Origin: Hungatella sp. UBA3402
GTDB lineage: Bacteria; Bacillota; Clostridia; Lachnospirales; Lachnospiraceae
Length of the DNA stretch: 35,719 nucleotides
Assembly: GCA_002358555.1 (NCBI GenBank)
Contig: DEPC01000074.1
Span: 1 to 35,719, forward strand
Direction: 5' to 3'
Shown: positions 1-7,379 of the stretch, one piece after another
How positions within the stretch are numbered: position 1 is the first letter of the stretch
Layout: every line of letters begins with the position of its first letter
Notes under the pieces: generated by a model
Databases searched by the model: none
Told to the model about the DNA's origin: nothing
Seen by the model: only the letters and a program-made list of their open reading frames with translations
Translations under genes and position numbers: made by a program

Positions 1-3
1 GCG

Positions 4-80
4 CACCCGCATAGCGGGTGGTTGTTTGTTTCGCATGTCTCCGTTTTTCGGATCAGCGAAAAACGGAGACATGCGAAACA
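4..80. repeat. Two adjacent hairpins, one a perfect 24-bp inverted repeat
   Basis: CACCCGC-ata-GCGGGTG (4-20) is a perfect 7-bp hairpin followed by a GT-rich run. Directly after it, positions 27-50 and 57-80 form a perfect 24-bp inverted repeat around the 6-nt loop GATCAG. Both could act as intrinsic terminators for a plus-strand gene lying outside the window, or the longer one could be a palindromic repeat. The window starts here, so the upstream gene is not visible. Confidence 0.6.
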
Positions 81-83
81 GGC

Positions 84-126
84 TAAAGCCCATAAAACAA
101 ATACGGAGAGTCCTCACACTCTCCGT
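84..126 (-). terminator. Probable terminator of spmA
   Basis: ACGGAGAGT (103-111) pairs perfectly with ACTCTCCGT (118-126) around a 6-nt loop that contains the spmA stop codon. Read on the minus strand the stem is followed by ATTTGTTTTATGG, moderately U-rich. This suggests that the transcript ends here and does not continue into a co-transcribed spmB. Confidence 0.55.
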
Positions 127-788
127 CTCCTATCTTTCATTTTACAATACACCACCGCCGTCAACGTACTGATAAATGTAGCCACAATCGCCGGGGCAAT
201 AATCCCTGCGGGATTCACACTGCCATACTGGCTTCTGTACGCAATCATATTTACTGGTATCAACTGCAGGGAAGAAATATTTAAAATTAAAAATGTACAC
301 ATCTCATTGCTCGCAACCCTCTCACTCTTTCGTCCTTCCCGTTCCATGGACGCAAAAGCACCCTGCGTTTTTCCATCGCCTTTGCCATCTCTCGCCATAT
401 ACGCCACATTCCCCCTCTCCTCCTCCAACTTCGCCAGCTCCTCCATTGCCTTTAGTCCTGCCGGCGTAGCTGCCCACCCTAATCCCAACAGATTGGCAAT
501 CATATTGGTAGCAATCGCATCTTCTGCTGGATGTCCTTCTGGTAGATTAGGAAACAAAAATTTAAGAACTGGCTTCATCTTCTTTGAAATCTGTTCAATC
601 AATCCTGCACTTTGTCCAATTTCAAGAATTCCTGTCCACATGGACATAACGCCAAGCATAGTAATACACAAGCTCACAGCCTCTTTGGCCGAATTCAATG
701 CTCCCTGAGTTACTTCACTCATTGTCCCATGAAATGCTCCCCATAAAATTCCTATCAACATCATAAATGCCCACAGATAATTTAACAT
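114..788 (-). CDS. spmA: Spore maturation protein A (SpmA), nucleoside-recognition/gate domain membrane protein
   Basis: The 224-residue protein has the SpmA hallmarks: a hydrophobic N-terminal helix with GILWGAFHG, the stretch SAKEAVSLCITMLGVMSMW, PNLPEGHPAEDAI, NMIANLLGLGWAATPAG and a C-terminal membrane segment NPAGIIAPAIVATFIS. SpmA works with SpmB in spore core dehydration and heat resistance in Bacillus and Clostridium. I chose the ATG at 788 because GGTGGGG lies just upstream; an in-frame ATG at 815 and a TTG at 824 would add 9 or 12 residues but have weaker ribosome sites. Compared with B. subtilis SpmA (about 196 residues, from memory) there is an extra charged, Gly/Lys/Glu-rich segment of roughly 30 residues between KAMEELAKLEEE and SNEMCTFLILN. 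No spmB is seen downstream before the terminator hairpin, although it could lie outside the window. Confidence 0.88.
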   Translation of the reverse strand: MLNYLWAFMMLIGILWGAFHGTMSEVTQGALNSAKEAVSLCITMLGVMSMWTGILEIGQSAGLIEQISKKMKPVLKFLFPNLPEGHPAEDAIATNMIANLLGLGWAATPAGLKAMEELAKLEEERGNVAYMARDGKGDGKTQGAFASMEREGRKSERVASNEMCTFLILNISSLQLIPVNMIAYRSQYGSVNPAGIIAPAIVATFISTLTAVVYCKMKDRRRRV

Positions 789-1177
789 AAACCCCACCAG
801 ACAATTTTTTTTCATTTTATGCAAATATTTTCTCTATCATTCCCATTATCAAAAGCCTGTCAGAATGATTCTTTCAAAAAAACTAAAAATAACTCACGGA
901 AGAACGAAGTTTTAAGGACAAATAGCTCCTAATCAAAATTTTCCTACTTTTTTAGAAAAGCAATCTTTGTAGAATGTCTGATAGAATATTCGCAATCTCT
1001 GGTTGTTTTTATGGTTATGATACTACTATAGCAAATATAACAACTATCAAAACTTAGAACGATTTGTAGTTCTATTTTGTAGAATCTAGTTTGCTGTGTT
1101 ACTTCTGCCTACAACCTTTAACTACCACTACCTCCTCCTCATTTTTTTAAGCCAGGCTCTTTTTGAGGGATAAATAG
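789..1177. other. 389-bp gene-free region between spmA and the phosphoesterase gene
   Basis: No plausible ORF is present. It holds one copy of a non-coding repeat (901-1085) shared with 28340-28644, followed at 1086-1112 by an end fragment of the GTTACTTCTGCCTAC repeat family. The region 1113-1177 is pyrimidine-rich and I see nothing specific in it. Confidence 0.6.
901..1112 (+). repeat. Dispersed non-coding repeat, copy 1
   Basis: Two blocks are shared with 28340-28644. Block A (901-997) shares AATCAAAATTT, CTTTTTT, AATCTTTG and TTCGCAAT in the same order as 28340-28445. Block B (1035-1082) is a nearly identical 48-mer to 28597-28644 and includes the hairpin TAGAAC-gatttgta-GTTCTA followed by TTTTGTAG. 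The end, GTTACTTCTGCCTAC (1098-1112), matches the terminus of the fold-back repeat family. No protein is encoded. Confidence 0.7.
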
Positions 1178-1966
1178 TTATTCTCTCTCTTTATCCACAT
1201 TTCCATCCCCTTTATCCACATACATCCACGTTTCTATCTGATTGTTATCCCCAATTTCTACAATCTGAAATCCCCGCGGCAAAAAATGAAAATGGGGACT
1301 TACTGCTAGCCCGTTAATTACAGTCATCCCTTTCCATGTATACTGCCTTGTATATCCACTGTGTAAATGTCCTCCCAAAATCACCTTTACAGCCTGATTT
1401 AACCTCTTAATCTCGGTTTGCTCGTCAAATAATTCCGGTTGATGATGCATCAAAAGGATTCCTTTTTTTCCTGGCTCTGCTTCCTTCAATATTTCATCCA
1501 CATCTTCAGAATCAAGCCAGCAATCATTAAAATACTTCAAAGAAGTTTTTTTGCAGGAGCTGATGCTAAAAACTGGAATATCACAACATAATCTCCCAGT
1601 TTTTTGCCAATTAAAACTCTGTTTTTCCATTTCTTTATTCTCATAAAATCGTTTCAAAAATGCCTCATACTCCGAAAATGAAGAACCTGCATTTGGAGTG
1701 TCAGAATCATGATTGCCACAGCAAAAAAATACCTGATTTTTATTCAGCGCAAGTATCTTTCTTAAATGGTGAAGATACATTTCTACTCTTTGATATTCCT
1801 CTTTTGTGCCATGCATAACCAAGTCACCTGTTACTGCTAACATATCAATTTTATTTTCATTTACTGTTTCAGAGATTTCCCTAAACAATCTATCCCATAT
1901 CTGTTTTTCATTTTCAATCCTCTCCTCCCAACCTATATGGAGGTCTGTTATATGTAATATCTTCAT
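1178..1966 (-). CDS. Calcineurin-like metallophosphoesterase (Icc/CpdA-type)
   Basis: This 262-residue protein carries the full metallophosphoesterase motif set: D8-x-H10 in TDLHIG, GD48 in TGDLVMHG, G84-NHD-87, H174 in MHHQ, and GGH200-L-H202 near the C-terminal third. These residues coordinate a two-metal centre that hydrolyses phosphoesters. The layout resembles Icc/CpdA cyclic-nucleotide phosphodiesterases, but the family is broad and substrate cannot be read from sequence. There is no signal peptide, so it is cytosolic. The start at 1966 is supported by GGAGAG about 8 nt upstream. It stands alone, with repeats downstream and the divergent GntR operon upstream. Confidence 0.85.
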   Translation of the reverse strand: MKILHITDLHIGWEERIENEKQIWDRLFREISETVNENKIDMLAVTGDLVMHGTKEEYQRVEMYLHHLRKILALNKNQVFFCCGNHDSDTPNAGSSFSEYEAFLKRFYENKEMEKQSFNWQKTGRLCCDIPVFSISSCKKTSLKYFNDCWLDSEDVDEILKEAEPGKKGILLMHHQPELFDEQTEIKRLNQAVKVILGGHLHSGYTRQYTWKGMTVINGLAVSPHFHFLPRGFQIVEIGDNNQIETWMYVDKGDGNVDKERE

Positions 1967-2168
1967 CTTTTTTCTCTCCGTTTTGCCTTTTTTTGTGGAA
2001 TTTCTATTGTCTAAAGCTACTAGTACATCATTATATTAATAACTGAGTAATCGTGATTGATATCTGTGTTAGGTATGCAGATGATAGAAATAAGTTCACA
2101 CCCTATCCTTAAAAATAGTATACCATTCCCTACTCTTGCAGAAAAGATACTATCTCTTATTTTTCTAC

Positions 2169-2197
2169 TTGACAAATCCTATTTTTCCTTGTATATT
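2169..2197 (+). promoter_or_regulatory. Sigma-A promoter of the GntR operon
   Basis: TTGACA (2169-2174), a 17-nt spacer and TATATT (2192-2197) make a near-consensus promoter; start of transcription is expected near 2204. Confidence 0.85.
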
Positions 2198-2228
2198 TGT
2201 ATTAAGAACTTAATACAAATATACAAGG
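2187..2228. promoter_or_regulatory. Perfect 42-nt palindromic operator over -10, start site and into the ribosome binding site
   Basis: Positions 2187-2206 and 2209-2228 are perfect 20-bp inverted copies around a central AA. The palindrome covers the -10 box and expected start site and runs into the AAGGAGG (2225-2231) of the GntR gene. Transcription should start near its centre, so the mRNA would carry only one arm. This favours a DNA operator for the GntR protein encoded immediately downstream (autoregulation, as in ytr operons) rather than an RNA hairpin. Confidence 0.8.
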
Positions 2229-2237
2229 AGGTTCTGA

Positions 2238-2636
2238 ATGCCCTGGCAATTTGACAAAGAAAGGCCCATCTACACACAGCTTCTGGAGCAAATTCGATTT
2301 TTAATCATCTCAGGCCATTATGCTGAAGGAGAAAAGCTTCCTTCTGTCCGTGACTTAGCTTCCGAGGCATCGGTGAATCCAAACACTATGCAGCGTGCCC
2401 TTACGGAGTTGGAACGAAGTGGATTAATTTACAGTCAACGAACTTCTGGACGTTATGTAACCGAAGATAGAGAACTAATCAGAAAAATGAAGGAATCTAT
2501 TGGGCTGGAAAAAATTTTGACATTTTTTCATGAGATGGATCAGCTTGGATATACAGCAGAACAGGTTGTTGAGCTAATCCATAAAGTAAACAATAGCGAC
2601 TATAAAGAAGCCACGAATGAAACTCCGTTTCAGTAG
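2238..2636 (+). CDS. GntR family (YtrA subfamily) transcriptional repressor
   Basis: The 132-residue protein has the winged helix of GntR regulators at about residues 8-75 (PIYTQLLEQIRFLI, GEKLPSVRDLA, VNPNTMQRALTELE, GLIYSQRTSGRYV) followed by only about 55 residues, the short dimerisation tail that defines the YtrA subfamily. Such regulators control adjacent ABC transporters and respond to cell-envelope-active compounds in some species. The start at 2238 follows AAGGAGG with a 6-nt gap. It is first in an operon with a ferredoxin, an ABC ATPase and a permease, and the 42-nt palindrome directly upstream is the likely operator. The inducer is unknown. Confidence 0.93.
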   Translation: MPWQFDKERPIYTQLLEQIRFLIISGHYAEGEKLPSVRDLASEASVNPNTMQRALTELERSGLIYSQRTSGRYVTEDRELIRKMKESIGLEKILTFFHEMDQLGYTAEQVVELIHKVNNSDYKEATNETPFQ

Positions 2637-2727
2637 GCTGCGAATATTTGCCCTTGTTTCGTTTCAAACAACAAAGATAATTCAATTAAACTCTGAAAGA
2701 TTAAATTTTAAAGGGGGTATCATTTTT

Positions 2728-2967
2728 ATGAAAGAAAAGCTATTGAATAGCAAACTTGTAAGAAAGATAGTAGAAAAAAGAGGAACTTTAAAACATGACA
2801 GCATAAACTGTGTCTTCTGTGGAAAATGTGCTAATATATGTAGTATCCAATCAATAACTGTTAATAGAAAAGAGAAAGAATTACATATTAATCATGATAA
2901 ATGTGTAAGATGTGGCCGTTGTATTAAAACATGTCCTAAATCTGCACTTACAATTAACAAAAACTAA
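2728..2967 (+). CDS. Small 2[4Fe-4S] ferredoxin-like protein
   Basis: 79 residues with two complete CxxCxxCxxxC motifs: C28, C31, C34, C38 and C59, C62, C65, C69, the last followed by Pro. This predicts two [4Fe-4S] clusters and a role in electron transfer. A basic 27-residue N-terminal extension (MKEKLLNSKLVRKI) precedes the first motif. I use the ATG at 2728, which follows AAGGGGG; an in-frame upstream ATG at 2617 overlaps the GntR gene and lacks a good ribosome site. The gene is AT-rich, with AGA and ATA codons more frequent than in the neighbours, and is placed between GntR and the ABC ATPase with gaps of about 90 nt on each side. That suggests a later insertion. Its partner is unknown. 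Confidence 0.85.
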   Translation: MKEKLLNSKLVRKIVEKRGTLKHDSINCVFCGKCANICSIQSITVNRKEKELHINHDKCVRCGRCIKTCPKSALTINKN

Positions 2968-3055
2968 AATCTCAACAATCAAATATTCTATCTTACCAAG
3001 AATATATCAAAAAAACTTTCTGCTAGACAAAATAAAAATTATAAGGAGGGGAAGT

Positions 3056-3754
3056 ATGAATACAATATTGGAATATTCCCATGTCACGAAGCAGTTTGGT
3101 TCCATGTATGCCTTGCAGAACATAAATCTCTGCATTGAGCCAGGACATATCATTGGACTTTTAGGGCCTAATGGAAGCGGTAAAACCACATTGATAAAAT
3201 TGGCCTGTGGTCTTTTAGTGCCAACATCTGGTACTATCACTGTCTGTAACCAGCCAATCGGCCCTCAGGCTAAAGCACGGATTTCTTATCTTCCTGATAA
3301 AAATTATCTCAATGATTGGATGAAAGTTTCCCAGCTTATCGACTTATTTCACGATTTCTATGATAATTTTGATAAAAATAAAGCCTATGAGATGCTTAAA
3401 AGATTGAATATTAACCCTAGCCAAAAATTAAAGACTCTTTCTAAGGGAACAAAAGAAAAGGTGCAACTCATTTTGGTTATGAGCCGCAATGCAGACCTTT
3501 ATCTTTTAGATGAACCTATCGGCGGTGTGGACCCTGCTGCCAGAGATTATATTCTGCAAACCATTTTAACCAATTATAATGAACAAGGTTCCATACTTAT
3601 CTCCACCCATCTGATTTCTGATGTGGAACAAGTGTTAGACCAAGTTATTTTCTTAAAAAATGGCATGGTTTCTTTACAGTCATCAGTAGATAGTATTCGC
3701 GAACAGTATAAAAAATCAGTTGATGAATTATTCAGGGAGGTATTTCAATGTTAA
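3056..3754 (+). CDS. ABC transporter ATP-binding protein (YtrB/BcrA-like)
   Basis: The 232-residue ATPase has Walker A GPNGSGKTT (37-45), the signature LSKGT (128-132, a known variant of LSGGQ in drug-export and Ytr-type ATPases), Walker B LYLLDEP (148-154) and the switch histidine H185. The ATG at 3056 follows AAGGAGGGG, so the longer in-frame reading from 2912 is not used. The stop overlaps the permease start by 7 nt, implying translational coupling. It would energise the permease encoded next, under the GntR protein two genes upstream. The substrate is not deducible; related systems export peptides or handle envelope stress. Confidence 0.93.
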   Translation: MNTILEYSHVTKQFGSMYALQNINLCIEPGHIIGLLGPNGSGKTTLIKLACGLLVPTSGTITVCNQPIGPQAKARISYLPDKNYLNDWMKVSQLIDLFHDFYDNFDKNKAYEMLKRLNINPSQKLKTLSKGTKEKVQLILVMSRNADLYLLDEPIGGVDPAARDYILQTILTNYNEQGSILISTHLISDVEQVLDQVIFLKNGMVSLQSSVDSIREQYKKSVDELFREVFQC

Positions 3755-4548
3755 TAAAGTTATTAAAAAAAGATTTAAAAGCTACCTACCGCTTTTTCAT
3801 TCCTCTGCTATGTGGCTATGCAATTGCAGCTCTTTTAGGAAAATTTTTATTTGAGGTAATCCTGGCTTATGAAAAGTTCTCTTTTGAAGATGCCATTTTT
3901 AATGGACTCACTATTTTTACAGTTTTTTATTTTACTATATTCCTTATCTATTTTATAGCCTGCTATATCATGTCTTTGGTTTTTATTATCTTTGATTTTT
4001 ATAAAACTATGGTCAGTGACCATGGATATTTAACCCATACTCTACCTGTAAAAACCTCACAGCTTATTTGGTCCAAAACTCTTGTTGGAGTATTTTGGCA
4101 AGTAATAGTAAATTTACTGGTTGGATTATCCACATTTCTGCTAGTTATAGGGCATTTTTCAGATATTCCCTTTCGTTCTTTCCTTATAGAATTTATCAAA
4201 ACCATAAATCTAAATTTTATTACTTATAGTTCTTTTACCTTGATTAACATGATAATTGAATGGTTCAGCAGACCACTTATGATTTTCGCCTGCATTGCTA
4301 TTGGACAGCTTTGGAAAAATCACCGAATACTAGGTTCTATTCTGGCATACATCGGAATCTATATGGCTTCACAGATTATCAATACCTTTGCCCTCATTAT
4401 TACAAATGGAGCTGACATTTATCTTAAATATAACAACTTTGGATATAGCGGATATATGGTTTATACTGCTATCTTTGGAATCGCTACTACGATAATCTTT
4501 TTCCTGATTACAAACTATATCCTCTCTAATCATCTCAACTTAGAGTAG
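3748..4548 (+). CDS. ABC transporter permease (ABC-2-like)
   Basis: This 266-residue protein is very hydrophobic, with about six membrane spans (roughly residues 14-35, 50-85, 110-135, 165-190, 195-220 and 235-260). Between the second and third spans it has the conserved cytoplasmic segment HGYLTHTLPVKTSQLIWSK, seen in permeases partnered with YtrB-type ATPases. The ATG at 3748 lies inside the ATPase gene (7-nt overlap) with GGAGG upstream. It completes the GntR operon, and a long imperfect hairpin (4636-4706) follows. The transported substrate is unknown. Confidence 0.85.
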   Translation: MLIKLLKKDLKATYRFFIPLLCGYAIAALLGKFLFEVILAYEKFSFEDAIFNGLTIFTVFYFTIFLIYFIACYIMSLVFIIFDFYKTMVSDHGYLTHTLPVKTSQLIWSKTLVGVFWQVIVNLLVGLSTFLLVIGHFSDIPFRSFLIEFIKTINLNFITYSSFTLINMIIEWFSRPLMIFACIAIGQLWKNHRILGSILAYIGIYMASQIINTFALIITNGADIYLKYNNFGYSGYMVYTAIFGIATTIIFFLITNYILSNHLNLE

Positions 4549-4635
4549 AGTCTGTATTGTTGGGAAAAGCTATTGGCAAATATTCCGCAGAGATTACTTC
4601 TAAAAAGCAGGCGTACTCGGATTAATGCTAATCAT

Positions 4636-4706
4636 CTGGGAACCAGGCTGCTCTTTGGTCTGCATCTACATCTGAAGCCGCAGGCCAAAGAGCAACCTGA
4701 TTCCAG
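4636..4706. repeat. Long imperfect hairpin between the permease gene and gyrA
   Basis: Positions 4636-4663 and 4680-4706 pair over about 27 bp with three substitutions and one bulge, around a 16-nt loop containing CATCTACATCTGAAG. It lies between the 3' ends of two converging transcripts. No T-run follows on the plus strand. The neighbouring GTTACTTCTG (4708-4717) and the CTGCATCTACA core link it loosely to the fold-back repeat family at 23487. Confidence 0.6.
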
Positions 4707-4830
4707 CGTTACTTCTGGCGATATTCCTTCCCTATCATAACCTAATATCTTTATATCCTTTCCTTTCATTTATCCGCTATAGTCCTAGTGTACTGTCTTG
4801 AAGCCATTAACTATCGGATAAGAACCTTGT

Positions 4831-7344
4831 TCACAGTGTTTCCACATTCTCCCCTTCTTTTAACTCCATTGCTTCACCTTCATTTTCATCTTTATTGCCA
4901 TCATCCCTCACCTTGGCAATGCTTGCAATATAAGTATTAGACTCTGAGTCAATATTCATCAATTTTACTCCAGAAGTATTCCGCCCAATCACAGAAATAT
5001 CCTTTACACTGATTCTGATAATAATTCCCTCATTGGTAATCATCATCACATCATGGTCCTCATGAACTAGCTTGGCTCCCACAAGGTCTCCGGTTTTTTC
5101 CACAATTTTATAACACCGAACTCCTTTTCCACCTCTTTTTTGAACTGGAAATTCACTGATGTCTGTCCGTTTGCCGATTCCATTGGCAGATACCACCAGA
5201 AGAGTTTCCCCTTGGGAATCCATCTGCATTCCAACAATCTCATCATCTTCATCCAGTCTCATCCCAATCACTCCCATGGAGACACGACCAGTCACACGGA
5301 CATCTGACTCATGGAACCGGATACATTGCCCCTTCTTTGTCACCATGAAAATATCCTTGGTATCATCGGTAGCCTTTACTTCAATCAGTTCGTCACCTTC
5401 TCTAAGAACAATCGCCTGAAGTCCATTTTTTCGTACATTAGAGTACTCTCTCATCGGAGTTTTCTTGGCCATGCCATATTTGGTTGCCATAAATAGATAA
5501 TGGTCATCATTAAATTCCTTCATAGATACAATGGCAGTAATCTTTTCTCCTGGCATCATTTGAAGAAGATTGACAATGGCAGTTCCTCTGGCTGTTCTCC
5601 CTGCCTCTGGGATGGCATAAGCCTTTAATCGATATACTCGGCCTGTATTTGTAAAGAACATAATATTATTATGGTTCTTTGTCATAATGAGGTCTTCAAT
5701 ATAATCCTCATCAATGGTCTGCATCCCCTTGATTCCCTTGCCTCCTCGATTCTGGCTCCTAAAATTGTCAGGAGACATTCTCTTGATATAGCCCAAACGA
5801 GTCATAGCCACCACAGTATCATCATTTGGAATTAAATCCTCCATGGACATGTCAAACTCGTCAAACCCAATGGAAGTTTTTCTGTCATCTCCATACTTAT
5901 CAGAAATAATTTGAATCTCCTCACGGATAACCTTAAGCAGCTTCTTCTCATCTGCCAAAATTTCCTTAAACTGTGCGATTTTTAGTTCTAAATCTTTATA
6001 TTCTGCCTCTAATCGTCCTCTTTCCAAGCCAGTTAATGCCCTAAGCCGCATATCCACAATGGCTTGAGATTGAGTATCTGTCAATCCAAATCGTTCCATT
6101 AACTGCTGTTTTGCTGCTTGTACATTCTGAGAGCCGCGAATTATTCGGATTACCTCGTCAATATTGTCAAGAGCAATCAGCAATCCCTCCAAAATATGAG
6201 CGCGTTCTTCTGCCTTATTCAAATCATATTTTGTTCTTCTGGTGACAACCTCTTTTTGATGATTCAGATAATAGTTGAGCATCTGAAGAAGATTGAGAAC
6301 TTTTGGCTGATTATTTACTAAAGCTAACATGATAACTCCAAAGGTATCCTGAAGTTGAGTATGTTTCAATAACTGGTTTAGAATGATATTTGCATTGGCA
6401 TCCCGACGAACCTCAATGACAATTCGCATCCCCTGCCTGTCAGATTCATCTCTAAGGTCTGTAATTCCATCCACCTTTCTGTCCTTGACCAGTTCTGCAA
6501 TCTTCTCGATAAGCCGTGCTTTATTGACCAAATATGGAATTTCTGTCACTACAATACGGCTTTTCCCATTGGGCATAGTCTCAATATCAGATACTGCACG
6601 GACACGGATTTTTCCTCTTCCTGTGCGATAGGCCTCCTCAATTCCCCGCTTTCCCATCACAGTTGCCCCAGTAGGGAAATCTGGTCCCTTTACAATCTCC
6701 ATCACTTCTTCCATGGAAGTTTCCCGTTCTTCATCAACCTGATTGTCAATGATTTTGACTACAGCAGCAATCACTTCTTTTAGATTGTGTGGGGGGATAT
6801 TGGTAGCCATTCCTACTGCTATTCCAGAGGTTCCATTGACAAGAAGATTCGGATAACGGGAAGGCAGCACTAGCGGCTCATTTTCTGTCTCGTCAAAGTT
6901 AGGCACAAAATCTACAGTATCTTTTCCGATATCAGACAAAAGTTCCATGGAAATTTTGCTGAGCCTAGCCTCTGTATAACGCATAGCAGCAGCGCCGTCG
7001 CCGTCCACAGAGCCAAAGTTGCCATGACCGTCCACCAGAGGATAGCGGGTGGACCATTCCTGTGCCATATTGACCAAAGCTCCATAGATAGAGCTGTCTC
7101 CATGCGGATGATATTTACCCATGGTATCTCCCACAATACGGGCACATTTTCTGTGGGGTTTATCAGGGCCATTGTTCAGTTCAATCATAGAGTAGAGGAC
7201 TCTTCTCTGAACTGGTTTTAAGCCGTCTCTTACATCTGGCAGCGCGCGGGAAGCAATCACACTCATGGCATAATCAATATAAGATTTTTCCATAGTTTTT
7301 TTCAAGTCTATATCATGAATTTTGTCAAATACATTTGGTTCCAT
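4831..7344 (-). CDS. gyrA: DNA gyrase subunit A
   Basis: The 837-residue protein has the GyrA breakage-reunion domain with catalytic Tyr123 (AAMRYTEAR) and the DNA gate motif GKYHPHGDSS (76-85). The C-terminal beta-pinwheel carries the GyrA box QNRGGKG and a second QKRGGKG. It forms an A2B2 enzyme with GyrB that introduces negative supercoils. The ATG at 7344 follows GGGAG; an extra TTG sits one codon upstream. The quinolone-determining positions read Ser84 and Gly88, equivalent to E. coli Ser83 and Asp87. The tail is acidic (DENEGEAMELKEGENVE). It lies 35 nt downstream of gyrB, in one operon. Confidence 0.99.
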   Translation of the reverse strand: MEPNVFDKIHDIDLKKTMEKSYIDYAMSVIASRALPDVRDGLKPVQRRVLYSMIELNNGPDKPHRKCARIVGDTMGKYHPHGDSSIYGALVNMAQEWSTRYPLVDGHGNFGSVDGDGAAAMRYTEARLSKISMELLSDIGKDTVDFVPNFDETENEPLVLPSRYPNLLVNGTSGIAVGMATNIPPHNLKEVIAAVVKIIDNQVDEERETSMEEVMEIVKGPDFPTGATVMGKRGIEEAYRTGRGKIRVRAVSDIETMPNGKSRIVVTEIPYLVNKARLIEKIAELVKDRKVDGITDLRDESDRQGMRIVIEVRRDANANIILNQLLKHTQLQDTFGVIMLALVNNQPKVLNLLQMLNYYLNHQKEVVTRRTKYDLNKAEERAHILEGLLIALDNIDEVIRIIRGSQNVQAAKQQLMERFGLTDTQSQAIVDMRLRALTGLERGRLEAEYKDLELKIAQFKEILADEKKLLKVIREEIQIISDKYGDDRKTSIGFDEFDMSMEDLIPNDDTVVAMTRLGYIKRMSPDNFRSQNRGGKGIKGMQTIDEDYIEDLIMTKNHNNIMFFTNTGRVYRLKAYAIPEAGRTARGTAIVNLLQMMPGEKITAIVSMKEFNDDHYLFMATKYGMAKKTPMREYSNVRKNGLQAIVLREGDELIEVKATDDTKDIFMVTKKGQCIRFHESDVRVTGRVSMGVIGMRLDEDDEIVGMQMDSQGETLLVVSANGIGKRTDISEFPVQKRGGKGVRCYKIVEKTGDLVGAKLVHEDHDVMMITNEGIIIRISVKDISVIGRNTSGVKLMNIDSESNTYIASIAKVRDDGNKDENEGEAMELKEGENVETL

Positions 7345-7379
7345 CAATTTTCTCCCATTTCACTATGAATCCCCAGATT

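Noticed and set aside
22..708. 228-codon plus-strand frame opposite spmA
   Set aside because: It is antisense to the well-supported spmA gene, starts inside the hairpins, has no ribosome site and a composition unlike a protein.
2617..2727. N-terminal extension of the ferredoxin
   Set aside because: It overlaps the GntR gene, lacks a ribosome site, and AAGGGGG is correctly placed for the ATG at 2728.
2912..3055. N-terminal extension of the ABC ATPase
   Set aside because: It overlaps the ferredoxin gene and family proteins begin near the ATG at 3056, which has AAGGAGGGG.
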